From FEN-1297 sp963843605 (lineage in GTDB: Bacteria > Bacteroidota > Ignavibacteria > Ignavibacteriales > Ignavibacteriaceae): a stretch of 64,000 bases of DNA. The stretch spans positions 62,001 to 126,000 of the forward strand of contig CAWJLA010000005.1 of NCBI GenBank assembly GCA_963843605.1, written 5' to 3'. The notes below the pieces were generated by a model. That model was not told the DNA's origin, made no database searches, and saw only the letters and a program-made list of their open reading frames with translations. The translations under genes and the position numbers were made by a program. Every line of letters begins with the position of its first letter. The first letter of the stretch is position 1. Positions 9,956-17,822 of this stretch are shown here, one piece after another.

Positions 9956-11266
9956 TTAAGGTGTATTTCTATAAATCAACCTCGGGAAAGGAATTGTTTC
10001 CCTAACATGTTCCAATCCGCAAATCCATGAGATCGTTCTTTCGAGTCCGAGTCCGAAACCCGAATGAGGTACGGAACCATAACTTCTCAAATCCAGATAC
10101 CATTCAAAAGCCTCGCTGCGGCAAATTATGTTCGTTTATTCTGTTTGAAAGTGAATCAAATTATCTTCTCTCTGGCTTCCGCCGATGATTTCTCCGTAAC
10201 CTTCAGGAGCAAGAACGTCAACTGCCAAAGCCAGTTTATCGTTTTCCGGATCCCGTTTCATGTAAAAGGCTTTTACTTCTGCCGGATAACGATGCACCAT
10301 AACCGGACGGTCAAATTGATCACAGATCACGGTTTCGTCGGTTCCCCCAAGATCGTTTCCCCAGTAAAATCACTACCGTTCTTTTTAAAATCTCTACCGC
10401 CTCATCGTACCTTATTCTTGGAAAAGGTCTTTTTACATTTTTCAAGAAAGAAGTATCTCTTTCAAGTACTTTTAATTCTTCCTCTTTTTCATTAAGAATA
10501 GTCTGAACAATATATTCTAAAAATTCTTCTGCCAGATCCATATCGTCTTCCAAACCGGCAAAAGCAACTTCAGGTTCAACCATCCAGAATTCTGTTAGGT
10601 GTCTTCTGTGTTTTAGATTTTTCGGCTCTGAAAATAGGGCCAAAAGTATAAACTTTTCCAAAAGCCATTGCACCTGCTTCTGCATATAATTGTCCTGACT
10701 GAGTTAAATAAGCATTCCCGAGATCGAAATAAGGCATTTCAAACAAAGTGGAAGTTCCTTCGCAGGCAGTCGGGAGTTAATATCGGCGGATCCATAAGAG
10801 TAAATCCTCTGCCGTCAAAAAAATCGCGGATTGCTTTTACCATGCGGTGGCGTATTTTCATAATAGCAACCTGCCTGCTGGAACTCAGCCAAAGATGTCG
10901 GTTATCCATTAAAAATTCAATTCCGTGTTCTTTAGGACGTTATAGGATAGTCATGAGACTCAGAAATGATTTTCAATCCGGAGGCTTCCAATTCGATAAC
11001 CGCCGGCGCGATCTGGGTTCTGATTTAACCTTACCCGTAACTTCTATAGACGATTCCTGAGCAACTTTATCCGCAGCTTCAAATATTTCATCAGGTACAT
11101 TACCCTTGAAATAAACGCACTGAAGTAAACCAGTACCGTCTCGAAGTATTAAAAATTTGATTTTCCCGCTGGATCTTTTGTTATACAGCCACCCTTTAAG
11201 GGTAACCTCCTGACCGACGAATTGACTTAAATCTTTTATCAACTTAATCCGCTCTTTAGATTTCAA
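9956..11266 (-). CDS. asnS: Asparagine-tRNA ligase (frameshifted)
   Basis: A class II aminoacyl-tRNA synthetase that charges tRNA-Asn. The N-terminal OB-fold anticodon-binding domain is readable at 10973-11266 (GQEVTLKGWLYNKRSSGKIK). The catalytic domain follows in pieces: KEHGIEFLMDNRHLWLSSSR, then KTRRHLTEFWMVEPE just after motif 2, then VICDQFDRPVMVHRYPAEVK. Motif 3 is GFGLGLERTISWICGL near the end, and the protein ends FPRLIYRNTP. Length fits about 437 residues. At least five frame changes break it, yet every motif is present in order. Because this enzyme is normally essential, the breaks are probably sequence errors. Confidence 0.88.
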
Positions 11267-11603
11267 GTATTAGAAATTTAAGTTTCAAATATAAATAGCA
11301 TGCCGTATAAAAGCAAAGTGAGGAGTGTCATAATTATCAAATTCGCTGTCCGACACAATAAATCCTTAAATATTATTCAAAAAATTGTCCGCTGCCTAAA
11401 AAAATTTACTCAATAAGCCAATCAACTTAATTTTTTCTTGACAATTTAATAATTTTTGTTTATTTATTAATGTGTTTTCACAATAATACCTCATTTATTA
11501 AGGCAGTATGGCTCGGACGGCATTTAAATTTAGGATTTAACAAGAATTTAACCAATAAAGATTCATCGGACAAGAATATAAAAACAAATAAAAAGGACGG
11601 AAT
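11267..11603. other. Intergenic region, divergent asnS / glnB
   Basis: 337 bases between the divergent asnS and glnB starts. It is AT-rich and holds the glnB promoter candidate described separately. The short open frame on the minus strand that overlaps the glnB start is not gene-like. Nothing else is supported. Confidence 0.6.
11438..11466 (+). promoter_or_regulatory. Promoter of the first glnB-amt module
   Basis: TTGACA at 11438-11443, a 17-base spacer, then TATTTA at 11461-11466. The sequence just downstream, TTATTAATGTGTTT, is nearly identical to that after the matching promoter of the second glnB gene at 13840. The leader to the glnB ATG is about 130 bases. The box spacing is seen directly; activity is inferred. 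Confidence 0.6.
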
Positions 11604-11942
11604 ATGAAAAAAATAGATGCGGTAATCAGACCTCACAAGCTCAATGAAGTTAAAGAAGCACTTATAGAAGCCGGTATAAAGGGTATGACAATATCCGAGG
11701 TAAGAGGCATAGGCCGGCAGAAGGGACAAACCGAAATGTACCGCGGCGCTGAATACCAGATTGAATTCATTCCCAAATTAAGTATTGAAATTGTAATTCC
11801 AGATAATCTTCTTGAAAAAGCTGTTGCAATAATTCTTGCTGCTGCAAAAACCGGACAGGTAGGCGACGGCAAATTATTTATCTCTACGGTAGATGAGGTT
11901 ATCAGGGTAAGAACAGAGGAAACCGGGGAAAGTGCGCTTTGA
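11604..11942 (+). CDS. glnB: Nitrogen regulatory protein P-II (first copy)
   Basis: A 112-residue trimeric signal protein that senses 2-oxoglutarate and ATP/ADP and gates ammonium transport. It starts MKKIDAVIRPHKLNEVKEAL. The T-loop reads GRQKGQTEMYRGAEYQIEF, with the tyrosine that is uridylylated in proteobacteria, and the C-terminal signature is TGQVGDGKLFIS. A ribosome site (AAAAGGACGG) precedes the ATG. It is followed 310 bases later by amt, the usual glnK-amt pairing. The second copy at 14028 is very similar, differing mainly around residues 53-63. Confidence 0.95.
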   Translation: MKKIDAVIRPHKLNEVKEALIEAGIKGMTISEVRGIGRQKGQTEMYRGAEYQIEFIPKLSIEIVIPDNLLEKAVAIILAAAKTGQVGDGKLFISTVDEVIRVRTEETGESAL

Positions 11943-12252
11943 ACTCATCATTTTAAAGTTTCGGCTTTAATATCTTATTAATCTAAGGGTTAATATAATT
12001 TTAAAATTTGTCTTTTGACCGGCTGAATATCTCGTTTTTAATTTCTGCACATTTGAAGTTAAAATAATCGAACTGAACGTTTATAATAATTGTTTTCACT
12101 CTTTATTTAATATAGCAGAAACGATCTTATTCTCCTAAGTCACTAACGACATTTGTTAAAATGTCCATACCCTTTTTCAATCTCAACATTAAAGGTTGCA
12201 GTGCTGCGAGAATTAAATTATTTAACATTTAATATTAAAAGGGAGAAAATGC
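11943..12252. other. Intergenic region between glnB and amt
   Basis: 310 AT-rich bases. Apart from the amt ribosome site (AAAGGGAGAAAA) at the right end I see no gene, clear hairpin or promoter. Confidence 0.5.
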
Positions 12253-13566
12253 ATGAAACGACTTAACAAATTATCTTTTCTAATTGTCCTTTTATTGCCT
12301 GGTGTTTTGCTGGCACAGGATTCCTCTCAAGACATACTCGATAAAATCTCCGCAGTTCAATCAAATGCTAATTACGTCTGGACATTGGTTGCGGCGTTCC
12401 TTGTATTCTTTATGCAGGCCGGTTTTGCCATGGTTGAGGCAGGACTTACCAGATGCAAAAATACCGTAAATATATTGATGAAAAATTTAATGGATTTTTC
12501 CGTAGGCTCATTGGTTTACTGGGCAGTCGGCTTTGGACTTATGTTCGGCACAACGAACGGTTTATTCGGGACCGACGGATTTTTCTTGTCGGATTTTGCA
12601 AAGAGCGGAGATAAATGGGTTTTTGCTTTTTGGATGTTCCAGGTAGTGTTTGCGGCTACAGCCGCAACAATTGTTTCCGGTGCAATGGCCGAGAGAACAA
12701 AATTTGTTGCATATCTGATATATTCGGCTGTTGTTTCCACACTTATTTATCCGATATTCGGTTCATGGGCCTGGGGCAGCTTGTTTCACGGGGGCGGCTG
12801 GCTTGAGCATCTGGGATTTATCGATTTTGCAGGGTCAACTGTAGTACATTCTATAGGCGGATGGGTAGCTTTAGCCGGAGCTATGGTGCTCGGACCCAGA
12901 ATTGGAAAATATACCTCCGACGGAAAACCGAAAGCAATACCCGGACACAATTTGACACTGGCCGCATTAGGTACATTCATCTTATGGTTCGGCTGGTTCG
13001 GATTTAATCCGGGAAGTACCACTGCCGCAAATGCCGATACCGCATTAATAGCAGTAAATACAAATCTCGCTGCAGCAGCCGGGGCAATGGCCGCAATGTT
13101 TACAGCATGGATAATTTTTAAGAAACCTGAAGCAACCATGACATTCAACGGCGCACTGGCAGGTTTAGTTGCAATAACTGCCGGCTGCGCGAACGTCTCT
13201 GTGGTAGCTTCTGTTATTATCGGCCTGGGTGCCGGAGTTTTGGTTGTTCTCAGTGTACTTTTTTTCGAACGGTTCGCAAAGGTCGACGACCCTGTCGGAG
13301 CTATTTCCGTCCACGGCGTCTGCGGAGCTTTCGGTACAATTTCAGCCGGTGTTTTCAGCATTAACGGATTTTCATGGTCGGTGGTCGGCGTACAGGTTCT
13401 GGGTGTTGCCACCGCTTTTGCATGGTCATTCGGACTGGGATTTATTCTTTTTAAGATAATCCAGAAAACTATCGGACTTAGAGTTTCCGAAGCAGAAGAA
13501 CTCGATGGTCTGGATATAGGCGAACACGGATTAGAAGCTTACCCTGAATTCGAAAGAGTAGCATAA
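12253..13566 (+). CDS. amt: Ammonium transporter (first copy)
   Basis: A 437-residue Amt/MEP/Rh channel. An N-terminal signal peptide (MKRLNKLSFLIVLLLPGVLL, cleaved after AQ) is followed by eleven predicted helices. The hallmarks are MQAGFAMVEAGLTRCKN, the first pore histidine in GSTVVHSIGGW, and the second in DPVGAISVHGVCGAFGT. WFGFNPGST is also typical. It sits downstream of a P-II gene that would block it when nitrogen is plentiful. A GC-rich hairpin with a short T run follows 53 bases after the stop. Intact. Confidence 0.95.
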   Translation: MKRLNKLSFLIVLLLPGVLLAQDSSQDILDKISAVQSNANYVWTLVAAFLVFFMQAGFAMVEAGLTRCKNTVNILMKNLMDFSVGSLVYWAVGFGLMFGTTNGLFGTDGFFLSDFAKSGDKWVFAFWMFQVVFAATAATIVSGAMAERTKFVAYLIYSAVVSTLIYPIFGSWAWGSLFHGGGWLEHLGFIDFAGSTVVHSIGGWVALAGAMVLGPRIGKYTSDGKPKAIPGHNLTLAALGTFILWFGWFGFNPGSTTAANADTALIAVNTNLAAAAGAMAAMFTAWIIFKKPEATMTFNGALAGLVAITAGCANVSVVASVIIGLGAGVLVVLSVLFFERFAKVDDPVGAISVHGVCGAFGTISAGVFSINGFSWSVVGVQVLGVATAFAWSFGLGFILFKIIQKTIGLRVSEAEELDGLDIGEHGLEAYPEFERVA

Positions 13567-13618
13567 AATCCGAATGAAAAATTTCTAACATTCTAATTTG
13601 TTTTACCTTAACTGAAAC

Positions 13619-13657
13619 CGGCGGCTCGAATACTAATAAAATGGGGCCGCCGATTTT
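13619..13657 (+). terminator. Terminator-like hairpin after the first amt gene
   Basis: CGGCGGC at 13619-13625 pairs with GCCGCCG at 13646-13652 across a 20-base loop and is followed by ATTTT. The stem is strong but the loop is long and the T run short, so it is a probable, not certain, intrinsic terminator. Confidence 0.5.
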
Positions 13658-13839
13658 CAGACTTCGCTTCTTAAGAATAAAATCTTTAAGTGTGAACAAT
13701 CTTCACCACTATAGCAGCGTGATATATGTCATAATACTTAAAACTCCGCGATACGGCCTTAAATCTCAAATTAATCCGGCAACCTCCCTTAAGTCTACCT
13801 TGATTTTGAAAAAAATAAAAAAAATATCCTTACGTCTTC

Positions 13840-13868
13840 TTGACAATTTATCATAAATTTCTTAATTA
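13840..13868 (+). promoter_or_regulatory. Promoter of the second glnB-amt module
   Basis: TTGACA at 13840-13845, a 17-base spacer and TAATTA at 13863-13868, followed by TTAATGTGTTT. The arrangement matches the promoter at 11438-11466, including the conserved downstream block, so both modules are probably expressed under the same conditions. Confidence 0.6.
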
Positions 13869-14027
13869 TTAATGTGTTTATTTAATTTTTCCTTATAAAT
13901 TAAGGTAAGCAAAAATTAAATAATTACTTATTAAGGAATTTTGCCAATAGCACAGTATAATATTCAAATTTTGGTTTAGGCTTTACTTCAAACTAATAAT
14001 TCATCAATAACTAAAAGTGGATCAAAA

Positions 14028-14366
14028 ATGAAGAGAATAGAAGCAATCATTAGACCTCACAAACTCGATGAAGTAAAAGATGCCTTAGTAGAAGCCGGCA
14101 TCAAGGGGATGACTATTTCAGAGGTAAGAGGCATAGGTCGTCAAAAAGGACAAACCGAAATGTACAGGGGCGCAGAATACCATATTGACTTTGTTCCTAA
14201 AATAAAACTCGATATAATTCTGCCGGATAATCTGCTTGAAAAAGCAATTTCATTAATCGTTGCCGCAGCTAAAACAGGGCAGGTAGGCGACGGTAAATTA
14301 TTTATTTCTACAATGGACGAAGTTATCAGGGTACGAACAGAGGAAACCGGGGAAAGCGCTTTATGA
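14028..14366 (+). CDS. glnB: Nitrogen regulatory protein P-II (second copy)
   Basis: A 112-residue P-II protein nearly identical to the one at 11604. The T-loop is GRQKGQTEMYRGAEYHIDF and the C-terminus again TGQVGDGKLFIS. Differences cluster around residues 50-63 (HIDFVPKIKLDIILPDN versus QIEFIPKLSIEIVIPDN), with a few in the N-terminal third. It precedes a second ammonium transporter gene, so each P-II gene seems to be paired with its own Amt. The high identity points to a fairly recent duplication or to conversion between copies. Confidence 0.94.
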   Translation: MKRIEAIIRPHKLDEVKDALVEAGIKGMTISEVRGIGRQKGQTEMYRGAEYHIDFVPKIKLDIILPDNLLEKAISLIVAAAKTGQVGDGKLFISTMDEVIRVRTEETGESAL

Positions 14367-14700
14367 TAAGATATAACCTGATAACCGGCATAGATCTTTT
14401 TTCCATCCGGAATTTTTATCTCAAAAAAAAAGTAAAATCCAGCATCGGTCAAGATAAAGGTGTCTGCCGTTTTCAGAGACAGTAATAATTCCTTTTAAAT
14501 CAAACCGGTAACTAAATTAAAAAGAGTTAACCAGGTAAAAATTATACTTCGGAAAACTATATTAAAAATCGACCGGTCGTTAAAAGTTATTTACGAAAAT
14601 TAAAATAGAAAAGAGACTATTCGTTTTCGTATTCATTATAAAAATTTAATAAATGTAATTGTTTCATTTTAAACGAATAATAAAAAAAACAGGAGAAAAA
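14367..14700. other. Intergenic region between second glnB and second amt
   Basis: 334 AT-rich bases. The only supported element is the ribosome site AGGAG just before the ATG at 14701. I see no gene and no convincing promoter or terminator. Confidence 0.5.
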
Positions 14701-16266
14701 ATGATTAAAAGCAAACTTATCCATTCGCTTCTTCTTGCTGCTATTTTCGCCGTGTTACTATCCGTTTTAGTACCGATGCGAGCTTATGCAGGAGATAAAC
14801 CGGACCCAACCGGAGATAAAACGGGGACAATTGTCGATGTACCGGCGGTAAAAGCCGGATCGCCTACCCTAACTGAAATTGGCGATGCCGCAGGACATAA
14901 CCGTGTGGCAATAAATTTTATGTGGACACTTTTAACCGGCTTCCTTGTAATGTTTATGCAGGCCGGTTTTGCAATGGTTGAAGCAGGATTAACCCGGGCA
15001 AAAAACGTTGCTCATACTATGGCAATGAACTTCATGGTTTATCCGCTGGGCATGCTCGGATTTTATGTATGCGGTTTCGCCTTCATGTTCGGAGGTTTCG
15101 GTGCATTAGGCACCCTGGGAGGGTATGCCGGCTTGAGCCATGAAATAACCATAAATTTATTCGGCAAGCCGTTTGGACTTTTAGGCTGGAGCGGGTTCCT
15201 GCTGCAGGGGGCCGGGTATGATTCGGCAGTGTTTGCCCTGTTTTTATTCCAGATGGTTTTTATGGATACGACGGCCACAATACCTACAGGTGCAGCCGCG
15301 GAGCGATGGAAATATTCTGCCTTTATGATTTACGGCATTTTTATAGGAACACTTATTTATCCTATCTTCGGCAACTGGGTTTGGGGCGGAGGATGGCTTG
15401 CACAATTAGGTACAAACTTCGGACTCGGACACGGACATGTCGATTTTGCCGGTTCGTCCGTAGTGCATATGCAGGGTGGAGTTATCGGCCTGGTATATGC
15501 ATGGTTAATCGGACCCCGCTACGGGAAATATAATAAGGACGGAAGCGTGAACCCTGTACAGCCACACAGTATCCCGATGGCAATTATCGGAACATTTATT
15601 CTTGCGTTCGGATGGTTCGGATTTAATCCCGGATCAACATTAGCAGGAACGGATTTGCGCATAAGTGTTGTTGCGGTTAATACCATGCTTGCAAGTGCTA
15701 CCGGTGCCATGGCTGCTACTTTATGGATGTGGTGGTTCAGAACAAAAAAACCGGATCCGTCAATGATGGCAAACGGTATGCTTGCCGGGTTGGTTGCAAT
15801 AACGGCACCCTCCGCATTTGTTAGTGCCGGAGGAGCTTCTATTATTGGATTAATATCAGGCATACTTGTAGTCGAATCGGTTTTCTTTTTCGATAAACTT
15901 AAGATCGACGATCCGGTCGGTGCCATATCGGTTCACGGTGTTAACGGTGCCTGGGGCTGTCTATCGATAGGTTTGTTTGCCGACGGTACATACGGCGACG
16001 GTTGGAACGGAGTTGCCGGAACGGTAAAAGGATTATTCTATGGAGGTGGGTTAAGTCAGTTTTGGGCTGAACTTATCGGAGTAATTACTTGTTTTGTAGT
16101 AGTAGGAATTCTTGCTTACATTGTTTATCAAATTGCTGAGAAGCTTGTAGGCAACCGGACGCCGCTTGAAACAGAAATCGGCGGACTTGATATTCCGGAA
16201 ATGGGTATACTTGGATATAACGGCTTTGAAATGGATAAGCTGGCAGAAACTTCACACCCGAGATAA
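14701..16266 (+). CDS. amt: Ammonium transporter (second copy, longer form)
   Basis: About 521 residues. The frame is open from 14659, but the ATG at 14701 is preceded by AGGAGAAAAA and begins a good signal peptide (MIKSKLIHSLLLAAIFAVLL). A hydrophilic segment of about 50 residues follows before the channel. Channel landmarks are MQAGFAMVEAGLTRAKN, SSVVHMQGG with the first pore histidine, WFGFNPGST and DPVGAISVHGVNGAWG with the second. It has extra length between helices compared with the first copy, so it belongs to a different Amt subgroup. A clear terminator follows. Confidence 0.95.
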   Translation: MIKSKLIHSLLLAAIFAVLLSVLVPMRAYAGDKPDPTGDKTGTIVDVPAVKAGSPTLTEIGDAAGHNRVAINFMWTLLTGFLVMFMQAGFAMVEAGLTRAKNVAHTMAMNFMVYPLGMLGFYVCGFAFMFGGFGALGTLGGYAGLSHEITINLFGKPFGLLGWSGFLLQGAGYDSAVFALFLFQMVFMDTTATIPTGAAAERWKYSAFMIYGIFIGTLIYPIFGNWVWGGGWLAQLGTNFGLGHGHVDFAGSSVVHMQGGVIGLVYAWLIGPRYGKYNKDGSVNPVQPHSIPMAIIGTFILAFGWFGFNPGSTLAGTDLRISVVAVNTMLASATGAMAATLWMWWFRTKKPDPSMMANGMLAGLVAITAPSAFVSAGGASIIGLISGILVVESVFFFDKLKIDDPVGAISVHGVNGAWGCLSIGLFADGTYGDGWNGVAGTVKGLFYGGGLSQFWAELIGVITCFVVVGILAYIVYQIAEKLVGNRTPLETEIGGLDIPEMGILGYNGFEMDKLAETSHPR

Positions 16267-16286
16267 GTACGAAATTTTATTTAATG

Positions 16287-16322
16287 CCGTATGAAGGAAA
16301 AACTTCATACGGTATAAAAATT
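16287..16322 (+). terminator. Intrinsic terminator after the second amt gene
   Basis: CCGTATGAAG at 16287-16296 pairs perfectly with CTTCATACGG at 16303-16312 across a six-base loop, followed by an A/T-rich tail. It lies about 20 bases after the amt stop. The AT-rich tail is not a pure T run. Confidence 0.65.
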
Positions 16323-16346
16323 TTAGTTTAAGAAAGGAATGATGAT

Positions 16347-16673
16347 ATGAATAGTCCATTTGAAGGTTTAATACCAATTGCTGCAGTGGTAATCGGCGGA
16401 GTAATAGGGTTTTTCTTCGGCGCAATTCAGAATGCCGCTCTGCTCCGGAATAAAAAATTAAAGGAAAGCGGAAAATTAAAATCGGGCTGGTTCGTTATGC
16501 CGGGCTCTTTTAGCAGAATAGCAATTCTGTTGATAATTCTTGCGGTTGTTCAAGCCGGATTACCGATGTTTTTTCAGGGCAATATTCAATGGCTGGTCTC
16601 TGCCGGCTTAGTGCTGGGATACGGATGGACTATGGTAAAAAGACTGCGGGAACGTTCTACTTATAATGTTTGA
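16347..16673 (+). CDS. Small membrane protein, function unknown
   Basis: A 108-residue protein that I do not recognise. It has three predicted membrane segments: IPIAAVVIGGVIGFFFGAIQ, RIAILLIILAVVQAGLPMFF and WLVSAGLVLGYGWTMV, with a basic loop (RNKKLKESGKLKSG) between the first two. The ribosome site AGAAAGGA lies about nine bases before the ATG. It is separated from amt by a terminator, so it probably has its own promoter or is reached by read-through. The MITE-like element begins 15 bases after its stop. Confidence 0.7.
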   Translation: MNSPFEGLIPIAAVVIGGVIGFFFGAIQNAALLRNKKLKESGKLKSGWFVMPGSFSRIAILLIILAVVQAGLPMFFQGNIQWLVSAGLVLGYGWTMVKRLRERSTYNV

Positions 16674-16688
16674 TTTTTTATTACTTAG

Positions 16689-16873
16689 CTCAAGTTGACC
16701 GACTAGATTTTTTTGGTGTGATAAACCGTTGAACCTGCCTACCGATAGGTAGAACGGTTACAAAAAACTATTTTTCTTTCCATTAACCCGCGACTTAAAT
16801 CGCGGGTTAATGATAAAAATATAAATATTTCGAATTGTTTTAATGATTTATAAAAACAGGCGGCCAACTTGAG
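16689..16873. mobile_element. MITE-like element, copy 1 (185 bp, 8-bp target duplication)
   Basis: The ends are inverted: CTCAAGTTGACCG at 16689-16701 matches the reverse complement of CGGCCAACTTGAG at 16861-16873 with one mismatch. The flanks are an exact direct repeat, TTACTTAG at 16681-16688 and again at 16874-16881, as expected from target-site duplication on insertion. The middle holds a 13-bp-stem palindrome with an ACCCGCGA core (16781-16812) and a second imperfect hairpin with AACCGTT/AACGGTT arms. There is no open frame for a transposase, so it must move with help from another element. A second member is at 52162. Confidence 0.85.
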
Positions 16874-17111
16874 TTACTTAGTTAGAATAAGTATCAGCGG
16901 GGAATATAACCTTGAGGGGTAAATCTGGAGAGAGAAGCACACGTTGCAAAACGGGAGATTCTTCAATGGGAGAGGATCTCCTTTAATTTAACCCTTTGCG
17001 GCGCAGTTCCGCGTTACTTCCTAATATCTAATTGATCTGCCTTATATAAGATAATTGAAGATTGATTTAATTCTCCACTTGAGATTCCTTTTAGAAGATT
17101 TAAAATTTATC

Positions 17112-17140
17112 TTGACAAATGGAATAATATGTTCTAATTT
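17112..17140 (+). promoter_or_regulatory. Promoter of the tetR efflux operon
   Basis: TTGACA at 17112-17117, a 17-base spacer and TAATTT at 17135-17140. TAATTTTG also fits the TAnnTTTG -7 box of Bacteroidota. The palindromic operator starts at the next base, so repressor binding would cover the start of transcription. Confidence 0.7.
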
Positions 17141-17154
17141 TGAATCTAGATTCA
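17141..17154. promoter_or_regulatory. Palindromic operator of tetR
   Basis: TGAATCTAGATTCA is a perfect 14-base palindrome directly after the -10 box. The same half-sites with a different four-base centre recur at 17791-17804 before the TolC gene. The adjacent TetR-family gene is the likely binder (inference). Confidence 0.7.
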
Positions 17155-17172
17155 TTTATAATGGGGCTTAAG

Positions 17173-17763
17173 ATGAGAATAAAAGAAGGAAATAAAGAAG
17201 AAGACATATTAAAGGCTGCTGTAAAAGTATTTGCAGAATTCGGTTTTCATAAATCAAAGATGTATAAGATTGCCGAGACGGCCGGTATTGCCACCGGAAG
17301 CATATATCTTTATTTTGAAAACAAGGAGGCAATACTCGATAAGATTTTTCTGCAGCTTTGGGAACAGCTTTATAAAGAGATATCGGGCTTGAATAGTAGA
17401 AAAGATTTGGGAACTATAGATAAGATAGATTATTTAATTGATATTTTTTTTGACTCATTCTCTACAAACCCTAGTCTTGCAATAGTTTTCGTAAACGAGC
17501 AGACCAATGTCCCCCACCAAGCCAACGAACAATGGATAAAATTCCACGACAATTTTCTTGATGCCGGCGAAGAAATTCTGGAAGAAGGAGTAACCGAAGG
17601 TATAATCAATCCGAATATTAATATAAAAATATTCAGATTTTTTCTGCTGGGTGGAATCCGTTCCCTGCTTGATAACTGGGCAAAGGAGACCAAAGCTATA
17701 TCGATAGGCATCTTGCGTCAGAATACAAAGCTTATAATTAAAAAAGGTATACTTAATTCATAA
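17173..17763 (+). CDS. TetR/AcrR family repressor of the efflux operon
   Basis: About 196 residues. The frame extends to a TTG at 17140, but that would lie inside the promoter and operator. I therefore choose the ATG at 17173, preceded by GGGG six bases upstream; the ATG at 17161 is an alternative. The N-terminal helix-turn-helix reads DILKAAVKVFAEFGFHKSKM then IAETAGIATGSIYLYFENKE, a classic TetR DNA-binding domain. The C-terminal ligand domain is helical and variable. It is first in an operon with TolC, HlyD and two permeases, and probably represses itself and them until a toxic ligand binds. Confidence 0.88.
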   Translation: MRIKEGNKEEDILKAAVKVFAEFGFHKSKMYKIAETAGIATGSIYLYFENKEAILDKIFLQLWEQLYKEISGLNSRKDLGTIDKIDYLIDIFFDSFSTNPSLAIVFVNEQTNVPHQANEQWIKFHDNFLDAGEEILEEGVTEGIINPNINIKIFRFFLLGGIRSLLDNWAKETKAISIGILRQNTKLIIKKGILNS

Positions 17764-17785
17764 ATAATTCAAAAAAATTTACTCT

Positions 17786-17804
17786 TATAATGAATAATGA
17801 TTCA
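17786..17804 (+). promoter_or_regulatory. Second promoter -10 and operator, before the TolC gene
   Basis: TATAAT at 17786-17791 runs straight into the operator TGAATAATGATTCA at 17791-17804. The arms TGAAT and ATTCA equal those of the tetR operator, and the placement right after a -10 box is the same. The -35 region is weak. It suggests that the repressor also controls an internal promoter. Confidence 0.6.
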
Positions 17805-17822
17805 TTATTTATAGGCGGCAGA

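Larger units (their letters stand above)
13567..14027. other. Intergenic region between amt and the second glnB
   Basis: 461 bases that hold a terminator-like hairpin (13619-13657) and the promoter of the second P-II gene (13840-13868). Short open frames here overlap amt or are unlike any protein I know. Nothing else is supported. Confidence 0.6.
16674..17172. other. Region upstream of tetR with MITE and promoter
   Basis: Holds the MITE-like element (16689-16873), the tetR promoter and the operator. Between 16882 and 17111 there is no gene. The only structure is a GGAGAT/ATCTCC pairing (16954-16959 with 16976-16981) with a long loop, which I cannot assign. Confidence 0.5.

Noticed and set aside
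12786..13412. 208-codon minus-strand frame opposite amt
   Set aside because: Low-complexity Ala/Pro/Thr shadow of the ammonium transporter; no ribosome site or family resemblance.
16954..16981. Hairpin GGAGAT/ATCTCC as a small RNA or tRNA
   Set aside because: The loop is long, and there is no cloverleaf or promoter.
17140..17172. TTG at 17140 as the tetR start
   Set aside because: It overlaps the -10 box and operator, so the transcript would begin after it.
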